Source: Rickettsiales bacterium (lineage in GTDB: Bacteria; Pseudomonadota; Alphaproteobacteria; Rickettsiales; CANDYO01). From it: a stretch of 12,003 bases of DNA. Made by a program: the position numbers and the translations under genes. The stretch's first letter is position 1. Every line of letters starts with the position of its first letter. Below, in pieces: positions 6,578 through 12,003 of this stretch. The notes under the pieces are model-generated. The model had not been told where the DNA came from. It worked only from the letters and a program-made list of their open reading frames with translations, and made no database searches. The stretch spans positions 1 to 12,003 of the forward strand of contig CANDYO010000062.1 in NCBI GenBank assembly GCA_947424995.1, given 5' to 3'.

Positions 6578-8086
6578 ATGGTCAAGTTTATGAAGAGTAG
6601 AATAAATTTCGCAGAAGTAACTGGAGTTACTGATAATTCTAGTAAAGTAGAAAAAGGCTTTATTTTTGTAGCCATTAAAGGAGCAATACATGATGGTCAT
6701 AAATATATTTTAAGCGCAATTGATAAAGGCGCTGAGATTATTATTCACCAAGATGATGTCAAGCAAGAGCCTGGCATAACTTATATTAAAGCTCCAGATA
6801 GCAGAGCTGCTCTAAGCGAAATCGCCAGCATAATACACCCTAAGCAACCGCCATATATCATGGGAGTTACTGGTACTAGTGGTAAAAGTTCTATTGTTAA
6901 TTTTATCGTTGAAATCTTACAAAAATTAGACAAAAAAGCTGTTTCCATAGGAACATTAGGTGTACTTGGCGATATAGAAATAAGTTCAAGCCTTACTACA
7001 CCCTCAACCATAGACATGCATAAGATTTTAGAAAAAATAGCCGATAATAACATAGATTATGTGGCAATTGAATGTTCAAGCCATGGAATTGACCAGCATC
7101 GCTTAAGTTCAGTAAAGTTTCGTAGCTGCGCTTTTACCAATCTTAGCCAAGATCATCTAGATTATCATAATACTATGGATGAATATTTCAAAGTAAAACA
7201 AAAATTATTTGATTTAGCTACAATAGAATACGCCATCTTAAATAGCGACATCCCAGAGTTTGATCAATTATATAGCATTTGCACTAACCATAAGCAAAAA
7301 GTTATTGCCTATGGCAAGAAAGAAATAAGTAACGCAGCACATAATATCACAATATTATCCATTCAAATATCAGGCTTATTTCAATTGGTTAAATGGAATA
7401 TTGATGACAAAATTTACGAAACTAAACTTAATTTAGTAGGAGAATTTCAAGTTTATAATTTAGCCTGCGCAATTGGTCTTTTAATGAGCTCGAATATTGA
7501 AGTTGCGAGCATTATGCCAATACTTAATGAAATCAAAACGGTCACTGGTCGAATGGAATTAGTTAGTTACCATCAAGAAGCAGGTATTTTTGTTGATTAT
7601 TCACATAAGCCAGCAGCTTTAGCCCATGCTTTAGAAACCTTAAGATCTATTACCAGTAATAATCTATGGCTAGTTTTTGGTTGTGGTGGCGATAGAGATC
7701 AAGGAAAACGACCAATTATGGGGGGAGTAGCCAGTGATTATGCCGATAAGATTATTATTACTGATGATAATCCACGCAGCGAAGACCCGAGCAAAATTCG
7801 CCAGGAAATTATAACTGGTTGTAGCAAACCGATAAAGGAAATAGCTGACCGTGAAGAGGCCATCACTTTCGCCTTGTCGCAATTAGCACCTGGTGATAAT
7901 TTGCTTATCGCTGGAAAAGGGCATGAAGCCTATCAAATTATTGGCAATAAAACTATTGAATTTAGTGATAAAGATACCGTGTTACTTCAATTACTTAAGC
8001 CGAAAACGACTAACACCATTTCTCGCGTCATCCCTGACGAGGACGAAGTCCGAGATCGGGGATCTTATAAGACAAAAAACTCTTGA
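6578..8086 (+). CDS. murE: UDP-MurNAc-L-Ala-D-Glu:meso-diaminopimelate ligase MurE, with repeat-derived C-terminus
   Basis: MurE is a cytoplasmic Mur ligase that uses ATP to add the third stem-peptide residue. The N-terminal UDP-binding domain includes KVEKGFIFVAIKG and DGHKYI. The central ATPase has GTSGKS (99-104), TTPSTIDMH, ECSSHGIDQHR, FTNLSQDHLDYH and the lysine expected to be carbamylated (K207 in FKVKQKLF). The C-terminal domain has VDYSHKPAAL, FGCGGDRDQGKRP and AGKGHE. DNPR (397-400) is the motif that selects meso-diaminopimelate over lysine. The P-loop has Ser where most MurE have Asn (GTNGKT/S). Family homology ends near residue 474. Residues 483-502 and the stop are read from a palindromic element, so the tail is not native MurE. 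A second ATG at 6590 is also possible; neither start has a strong ribosome binding site. Confidence 0.95.
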   Translation: MVKFMKSRINFAEVTGVTDNSSKVEKGFIFVAIKGAIHDGHKYILSAIDKGAEIIIHQDDVKQEPGITYIKAPDSRAALSEIASIIHPKQPPYIMGVTGTSGKSSIVNFIVEILQKLDKKAVSIGTLGVLGDIEISSSLTTPSTIDMHKILEKIADNNIDYVAIECSSHGIDQHRLSSVKFRSCAFTNLSQDHLDYHNTMDEYFKVKQKLFDLATIEYAILNSDIPEFDQLYSICTNHKQKVIAYGKKEISNAAHNITILSIQISGLFQLVKWNIDDKIYETKLNLVGEFQVYNLACAIGLLMSSNIEVASIMPILNEIKTVTGRMELVSYHQEAGIFVDYSHKPAALAHALETLRSITSNNLWLVFGCGGDRDQGKRPIMGGVASDYADKIIITDDNPRSEDPSKIRQEIITGCSKPIKEIADREEAITFALSQLAPGDNLLIAGKGHEAYQIIGNKTIEFSDKDTVLLQLLKPKTTNTISRVIPDEDEVRDRGSYKTKNS

Positions 8087-8128
8087 GATCCCCGATTACA
8101 CTGCTTCGCGGCTTGCCAGGGATGACGC
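8025..8128. repeat. family A RPE-like palindromic element inserted in the 3' end of murE
   Basis: The outer ends are a perfect 12-bp inverted repeat, 8025-8036 (GCGTCATCCCTG) against 8117-8128. An inner perfect 11-bp inverted repeat pairs 8055-8065 (ATCGGGGATCT) with 8086-8096, around a 20-bp loop. The length is 104 bp. The left half is read in frame by murE, whose stop (8084-8086) lies in the right half; another plus-strand frame stays open across the whole element, as is usual for Rickettsia palindromic elements. A diverged second copy lies at 9476-9589. Confidence 0.85.
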
Positions 8129-8155
8129 TCTGAGCGTTTATTTAGCAATGAGATT

Positions 8156-8164
8156 TGGTATAAT
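8156..8164 (+). promoter_or_regulatory. extended -10 promoter for ilvE
   Basis: The bases read TGGTATAAT, a perfect extended -10 (TGn plus TATAAT), which can work without a strong -35; only weak T-rich matches lie 16-17 bp upstream. A transcript would start near 8171, about 14 nt before the ilvE ATG. The site is 28 bp beyond the end of the palindromic element, so ilvE can be transcribed independently of murE. Confidence 0.5.
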
Positions 8165-8184
8165 ATATATGAGTAAATAAATAA

Positions 8185-9054
8185 ATGAACGTAAAAGATA
8201 ATATCTATGTTTGGCTTGATGGAAAAACTTTAGCTAAGGCAGCAATTAATATTGGCCCTCTTACTCATGGCTTGCATTACGGTACCGGAGCCTTTGAAGG
8301 AATAAGAATCTATAATGGCAAAATTTTTAAATTGAAGGAACATATTGATCGTCTGTTTCTTTCAGCAAAAACTTTGATGATGGAGCTTAATTTCTCTATT
8401 GCTGAAGTTATGCAAGCTTGCGAGCAAATTGCTTTACAAAACAACGTTAGCGATGGTTATATCCGCCCTCTAATCTTTTTAGGTGATCAACGTATTGCAA
8501 TCGGCGCAGAAAACAATGTTCATCTGATGATAGCTTGCTGGAGCCGCCCCTCTCCTTACCTTAAAACGCTTGTAGAAAAAAAACCATTACGCTTAAAATT
8601 CTCTTCTTTAGTAAAACCAGCAGCTGAATCTTTTCTTTACTCTACTAAAGCAAGCGGTTTATATATACTTAATCATTTAGCAAAAAAACGCGCTATTTCA
8701 CAAGGTTACGATGATGCTTTAATGCTAGATCATCGCGCATTTATTGCTGAAGCCACTACCAGTAATTTCTTTATGGTAAAAGACAATAAGCTATATACTC
8801 CTATAGCTGAATGCTGCTTAAATGGCATTACTCGCCAAGTCATCATTGAAATTGCTAAAGCAAATAACATCGAAGTTACTGAGAAATACATTACTAGGGA
8901 AGAATTAAGCGAAGCAGACGAAGCATTCTTAACTGGCACCGCCGCTGAAATAAATGCTATTTGCTCGATTGCCGAGTATAAGTATAATGATAATCCAATC
9001 TCTCAATTGCTTTACGATAAGCTCTATCAACTTACTCAAGGCCATGATCAGTAA
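8185..9054 (+). CDS. ilvE: branched-chain amino acid aminotransferase (class IV PLP)
   Basis: The enzyme is expected to exchange the amino group between glutamate and leucine, isoleucine or valine via pyridoxal phosphate. At 289 aa it is of usual length. Fold-type IV motifs appear in order: YVWLDGK, HYGTGAFEGIRIY (33-41 core), YIRPLIFLGD, the Schiff-base lysine K155 in STKASGLYILN, E189 in AEATTSNFF (contact to the cofactor ring), and LNGITR, then the phosphate-binding TGTAAEI. YIRPL and GTGAFEGIR favour branched-chain aminotransferase over D-alanine aminotransferase or aminodeoxychorismate lyase, though specificity inside this family is hard to read. The ATG at 8185 has only a weak GAG eleven bases upstream. 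It follows murE by 98 bp. No other gene for making these amino acids is in the window. Confidence 0.9.
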   Translation: MNVKDNIYVWLDGKTLAKAAINIGPLTHGLHYGTGAFEGIRIYNGKIFKLKEHIDRLFLSAKTLMMELNFSIAEVMQACEQIALQNNVSDGYIRPLIFLGDQRIAIGAENNVHLMIACWSRPSPYLKTLVEKKPLRLKFSSLVKPAAESFLYSTKASGLYILNHLAKKRAISQGYDDALMLDHRAFIAEATTSNFFMVKDNKLYTPIAECCLNGITRQVIIEIAKANNIEVTEKYITREELSEADEAFLTGTAAEINAICSIAEYKYNDNPISQLLYDKLYQLTQGHDQ

Positions 9055-9073
9055 AGGACTTTGTAAAAACCCC

Positions 9074-9373
9074 TGGCCAAACATAGTGCAGGCCGAGGGT
9101 CCAGTTGAATTCTTTTACTTTATTCAATTACTCTAGTTTTTTAAGAGACTTAATCTGGATCCTCGCGCTTAAGTAGCGCAAGGATGACAGCCTCGTTTGG
9201 TTTTAGTTGGTAACCACTTAAACAAAATAGCGGTTAATAGCAACTTAAACAAAACAGTAGCTAGCTTCTGGCATAATCCCACTCACGGCCGTCACCCTTG
9301 GCCAAACGTAGTGCAGGCCGAGGGTCCAGTAGAATTCTTTTACTTTATTCAATTACTCTAGTTTTTTAAGAGA
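9074..9373. repeat. family B composite palindromic repeat, longest and best preserved locus
   Basis: This fills most of the gap 9055-9606. In order it has a truncated right-hand stem-loop plus linker (9074-9148) and an inverted stem-loop starting at 9155 (9159-9169 pairs with 9175-9185 at 10 of 11 positions). A core of about 95 bp with GGTAACC follows, then a full stem-loop of about 9285-9329 and a second linker to 9373. The segments 9074-9148 and 9299-9373 are 75-bp direct repeats with two differences. Bases 9179-9351 nearly match 1116-1294. No open frame of note is present. Bases 9374-9475 between this and the next repeat show nothing recognisable. Confidence 0.85.
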
Positions 9374-9475
9374 TTTTGCCAGTAACTGAAGCTACCAGCA
9401 AAGAATGATGATGCAAGAGAGCACCCTAGATTTAAAGAAAAAATGATAAAATAGCTTTATTAATAGCAATTCCCA

Positions 9476-9589
9476 CGTCATCCCTGACGTAGGCGCTTTT
9501 TTAAGCACCGGAGATCGGAGATCTCATGAAGAGATGTAAACTCCTGAGATCCCAGGTCGCGTCGCTAAAGCGGCTTACCAGGGATAACG
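9476..9589. repeat. family A RPE-like palindromic element between convergent ilvE and MFS genes
   Basis: This is a second, diverged copy of the element found in murE, about 114 bp long. The outer ends 9476-9486 (CGTCATCCCTG) and 9579-9589 are inverted repeats matching at 10 of 11 positions, and the inner stem centres on GAGATCTCA and TGAGATCCC. It lies 17 bp beyond the stop of the minus-strand transporter gene and downstream of ilvE. Its hairpins could therefore end transcription from either side, but no clean U-tract supports a true terminator. Confidence 0.8.
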
Positions 9590-9606
9590 CAGAAAATGGT
9601 ACTCCA

Positions 9607-10839
9607 TTACTCTTGTGATTGTTTATCACTTAAACCAGCCATATTAGCTAATATAAATATCGATAGAAGAATCATCAACAGCCATAAGCTAAATGGAGTT
9701 TGCCAGCTACTAGCCAAACTTATAACTAGAGCAGGCGCAAATGCCATAATCGAATAAGCAACATTGTAGCAAATCGCCATTAGAGTAAAGCGTACTTGGC
9801 TAGGGAAAATTTCGGCCATTAAAGGGAATATAGTTACCAATAGACTAGAGATAATACTTTGATATATACATAACGCGATCAATAAGTTGGTGAATCCAGC
9901 ACGCAATAATAAGAAATTGATCACTAATCCTAAAATAATTCCTAAAACCACCGTAACTTTAAGCAAGCTAACCTTAGATATCCCACTGGTTACATGGGCA
10001 AAAATTGGCGCATAAACCATCGCCCAGAATATAGAAACTGTAATTGCTATATATACGTCAATTGTTGGGTAACCATATAATTTAGGCAAAAAGCTTGGAA
10101 AAAATAAATTCATTATAATGAGATAAGCTGGTAAAGAAATGATCAACACACAAGTGATGATATTTTTAGCTTGCGGAAAAATACTGTTGATTAATTCGCT
10201 TTTATTTTTTGCTTTCACCTGCGGAAATTCCGGCAGTTTACGACGCATTAATATACTAACAAAGCATAATAATGAACCAAAAATAAATGGTAAACGACAA
10301 GCAAAATCTAGAATTTCTGAGGTTTCAAAATTACTTTCTAGCCAAAATAAAGTTGCAGTCGCTAAAATCGTACCTAAAGCAGTACCAGAAATAACAAAGC
10401 TAAAGCTTCTAGCAGGCTTCGCACTACTGCTCTGAATCAGAGACATCGCTCCAGGAAGCTCAGCTGCAAAGCATAGAGACTGAACTATTCGCAGTAAAAT
10501 TAAGACAATGGTAGCAATCATCCCTATCTGATCATAGCTGGGTAATACACTTATGGTCAGCGTTGCTATCGCTAGAATAAAATTACTCCGGATAAAAATA
10601 GTTTTACGATTAGTTAAATCTCCAATAACCCCTAGTACCATTCCACCAAGCGGTCTGATCACATAGCCCAGTGCAAAAACTGAAAACACTTGAATTTGAC
10701 TAACCAATGGATCATCACCTGGAAAAAATAACGCTCCCAAATAACCAGCCATTAAAGCATAGATGACAAAATCATAATACTCAAAGGCAGCGCTTAAAGT
10801 TAATAAAATAGTGGATCGTCTGGATTTTACATCATTCAT
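9607..10839 (-). CDS. MFS transporter, metabolite:H+ symporter (ProP-like) family
   Basis: This is a 410-aa, strongly hydrophobic protein compatible with twelve membrane helices, placing it in the inner membrane as a proton-coupled importer. EYYDFVIYA (20-28) in the first helix and GYVIRPLGG (58-66) followed by GVIGDLTNRK (70-79) between helices 2 and 3 are hallmarks of the MHS branch of the major facilitator superfamily, which includes ProP (proline/betaine) and KgtP (2-oxoglutarate). Rickettsia genomes carry several ProP-like paralogues. The substrate cannot be read from sequence; compatible solutes, amino acids or dicarboxylates are all possible. Its ATG overlaps the ddl stop by one base (TAATG, 10837-10841), so translation is probably coupled to ddl. 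The family A palindrome lies just beyond its stop. Confidence 0.92.
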   Translation of the reverse strand: MNDVKSRRSTILLTLSAAFEYYDFVIYALMAGYLGALFFPGDDPLVSQIQVFSVFALGYVIRPLGGMVLGVIGDLTNRKTIFIRSNFILAIATLTISVLPSYDQIGMIATIVLILLRIVQSLCFAAELPGAMSLIQSSSAKPARSFSFVISGTALGTILATATLFWLESNFETSEILDFACRLPFIFGSLLCFVSILMRRKLPEFPQVKAKNKSELINSIFPQAKNIITCVLIISLPAYLIIMNLFFPSFLPKLYGYPTIDVYIAITVSIFWAMVYAPIFAHVTSGISKVSLLKVTVVLGIILGLVINFLLLRAGFTNLLIALCIYQSIISSLLVTIFPLMAEIFPSQVRFTLMAICYNVAYSIMAFAPALVISLASSWQTPFSLWLLMILLSIFILANMAGLSDKQSQE

Positions 10840-11819
10840 TATTTTTTGCTATCCATAGCTTCGTTAATTAATATTTCTAAAAACCTCTCAAAACTAATAT
10901 TATTTTTTTGAATAATATCAGGGGCAGAAGAAAGTAAGGTAAGCCCAGGATGAGTATTAATTTCAAGGAAATATGCTTCATCTTGCTTAGGATCATACCT
11001 AAACTCAACACGAGTTACTCCCTTGCAACCTATAGCCTTATGAATTTTCTCAGCAAGCTGCATCATCTTATCGTTAGCAGCCTTTGGTAAATCTGCTGGG
11101 CAAATATGCTTAGAATAGCCCTCTTTATACTTACAATCATAATCATTGAAGCGCTTACCTTTCAAACAAACTATCTCTAATGTGCCAATAGCCTTATTAG
11201 CTAAAACTGCTACTTGAATCTCATGTCCTTCAATATATTCTTCAATAATCGCTTGATCACTATAAGCAAACTCATACTTACTTAAATCATAATCATCATC
11301 AACGAAAATCACTTCCACGCCAAGACTAGAACCCTGATCAGTAGGTTTAATCACGTATGGTCGTTTAATTGGCTCTACGCTTAAATCATCTCCCTTAGTA
11401 ACAATCACTCTCTTTGGACATTTAATTCCATTGGCAATAAATATTTGCTGTGAATAGACTTTTTCCATCGCAATAGCAGAAGCTAAAACCCCTGAGTGAG
11501 TATAAGGAATGCCTAAAATTTCTAGCATACCAGGTACACAGCCATCTTCACCAAAAGGACCATGCAATGCGTTAAATACCACATCTGGCTTTAGCCTTCT
11601 TAAAACTTCAGCAACATCAACTCCCATATCTACTGGAGTCACTCGATATTTCATCATATCCATAGCATCGCAAACTACATTACCAGACATTATTGAAACT
11701 TCTCGCTCAGCCGACATCCCGCCAAATAATACCACTACATACAAAGCATTTTCATCCCCTGCCCCTATATTTGGCAAAACTTTGCTCAAGCGTTTATGGT
11801 CGACAATAAATTTTTCCAT
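10839..11819 (-). CDS. ddl: D-alanine--D-alanine ligase
   Basis: Ddl joins two D-alanines with ATP in the cytoplasm to give the dipeptide that MurF adds to the peptidoglycan precursor. It is an ATP-grasp enzyme: GGMSAEREVS near the N-terminus, HGPFGEDGCVPGMLE, PYTHSGVLASA, RPYVIKPTDQGSSLGV (ATP-binding), IIEEYIEGHEIQVAVL and the magnesium/substrate motif FLEINTHPGLT are all present. I chose the ATG at 11817-11819 (326 aa), which has TTGGAAA with GGA eight bases upstream. An in-frame ATG at 11867 would add 16 residues, but it has no ribosome binding site and sits almost at the start point of the predicted promoter. The gene is intact and followed by a one-base overlap with a transporter. Its usual partner ftsQ lies about 7 kb away. 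Confidence 0.95.
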   Translation of the reverse strand: MEKFIVDHKRLSKVLPNIGAGDENALYVVVLFGGMSAEREVSIMSGNVVCDAMDMMKYRVTPVDMGVDVAEVLRRLKPDVVFNALHGPFGEDGCVPGMLEILGIPYTHSGVLASAIAMEKVYSQQIFIANGIKCPKRVIVTKGDDLSVEPIKRPYVIKPTDQGSSLGVEVIFVDDDYDLSKYEFAYSDQAIIEEYIEGHEIQVAVLANKAIGTLEIVCLKGKRFNDYDCKYKEGYSKHICPADLPKAANDKMMQLAEKIHKAIGCKGVTRVEFRYDPKQDEAYFLEINTHPGLTLLSSAPDIIQKNNISFERFLEILINEAMDSKK

Positions 11820-11875
11820 TCTTAGTTTCCAAGTTTTATAGTTGATATATAAGAGAGACCATTGCATGAAATGTT

Positions 11876-11881
11876 ATTATA
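11876..11881 (-). promoter_or_regulatory. possible -10 box for ddl
   Basis: The minus strand reads TATAAT. A transcript would begin near 11869, giving a leader of about 50 nt to the preferred ddl start at 11819 but almost none to the upstream ATG at 11867. No good -35 hexamer is visible at normal spacing, since that position falls at the edge of the adjoining repeat. Confidence 0.35.
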
Positions 11882-11897
11882 TGTAAATCGGTTGCAA

Positions 11898-12003
11898 GGC
11901 ATCACGATGCCGTCACTATTGGCCGAAGGCCGAGGGTCCAGTTGAAATCTTTTTTTAGTCCTAATAATTCTAGGTTTAAAAAGTGTTAAACTGGACCCTC
12001 GGG
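11898..12003. repeat. family B composite palindromic repeat, cut by window end
   Basis: A small palindrome, GGCATC-AC-GATGCC (11898-11911), precedes the stem-loop 11909-11941 (GCCGTCACTATTGGCC to GAGGGTCCAG). An AT-rich linker begins TTGAAATCTTTTTTTA, and the inverted partner starts at 11989. Bases 11930-11943 and 11989-12002 form a perfect 14-bp inverted repeat (CCGAGGGTCCAGTT). The rest of the second stem-loop lies beyond the window. Confidence 0.8.

Noticed and set aside
7893..8180. A 95-aa open frame overlapping the end of murE and the whole palindrome
   Set aside because: It lies in another frame of murE, has no family resemblance, and is open across the palindrome only because such elements often are. 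Treated as a shadow.
8169..8180. Tiny frame ATG AGT AAA TAA just before ilvE
   Set aside because: Three codons in AT-rich leader DNA; no attenuator structure or amino-acid-rich leader peptide accompanies it.
9055..9606. Gap considered as an insertion sequence remnant
   Set aside because: No transposase fragment could be read in any frame; the inverted repeats are explained by families A and B.
11820..11867. Upstream ATG extending Ddl by 16 residues
   Set aside because: No ribosome binding site, and it sits at the likely transcription start; the ATG at 11819 has GGA at good spacing.

Overview
The window is low-GC DNA, estimated by eye at roughly one third G+C. It looks like the chromosome of an obligate intracellular alphaproteobacterium of the order Rickettsiales. 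Three things point there: the protein sequences (a Ddl and FtsA/FtsQ of rickettsial type, an alphaproteobacterial ATP synthase zeta subunit, a proline/betaine-type MHS transporter), long repeat-filled intergenic gaps, and palindromic elements resembling Rickettsia palindromic elements (RPEs), one of them fused to a gene. I cannot name the genus.

Layout. Bases 1-843 hold the tail of one gene and an unrecognised 234-aa protein, both on the plus strand. A 49-bp tandem duplication and a repeat-filled gap follow (844-1417). A minus-strand cluster runs ftsQ > ftsA > an unknown charged 154-aa protein (3942 down to 1418). After a second repeat gap (3946-4276) come the zeta subunit gene and mutL, both minus. 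mutL and murE diverge from a 58-bp AT-rich spacer at 6520-6577. murE and then ilvE run on the plus strand, and murE ends inside an RPE-like palindrome. A third repeat gap (9055-9606) separates ilvE from the convergent ddl > MFS transporter pair (11819 down to 9607). The window closes in another repeat copy.

How the genes fit together. MurE (meso-diaminopimelate addition) and Ddl (D-Ala-D-Ala) make the peptidoglycan stem peptide, while FtsQ and FtsA belong to the divisome, so the cell probably builds a DAP-type wall and divides with FtsA. ddl, which directly precedes ftsQ in many bacteria, lies about 7 kb from ftsQA here and is translationally linked to a transporter instead. MutL carries the endonuclease motif of MutH-independent mismatch repair. 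The zeta subunit is a brake on F1Fo-ATP synthase, and IlvE handles branched-chain amino acids.

The most interesting structure is in the repeats. Family A (two copies) and family B (four loci) share a plan of two inverted stem-loops joined by an AT-rich linker, with outer ends reading GTCAYCCYTG. All three gaps longer than 300 bp contain them, and one family-A copy supplies the last 20 codons and the stop of murE. No transposase, tRNA, rRNA or CRISPR array was seen.
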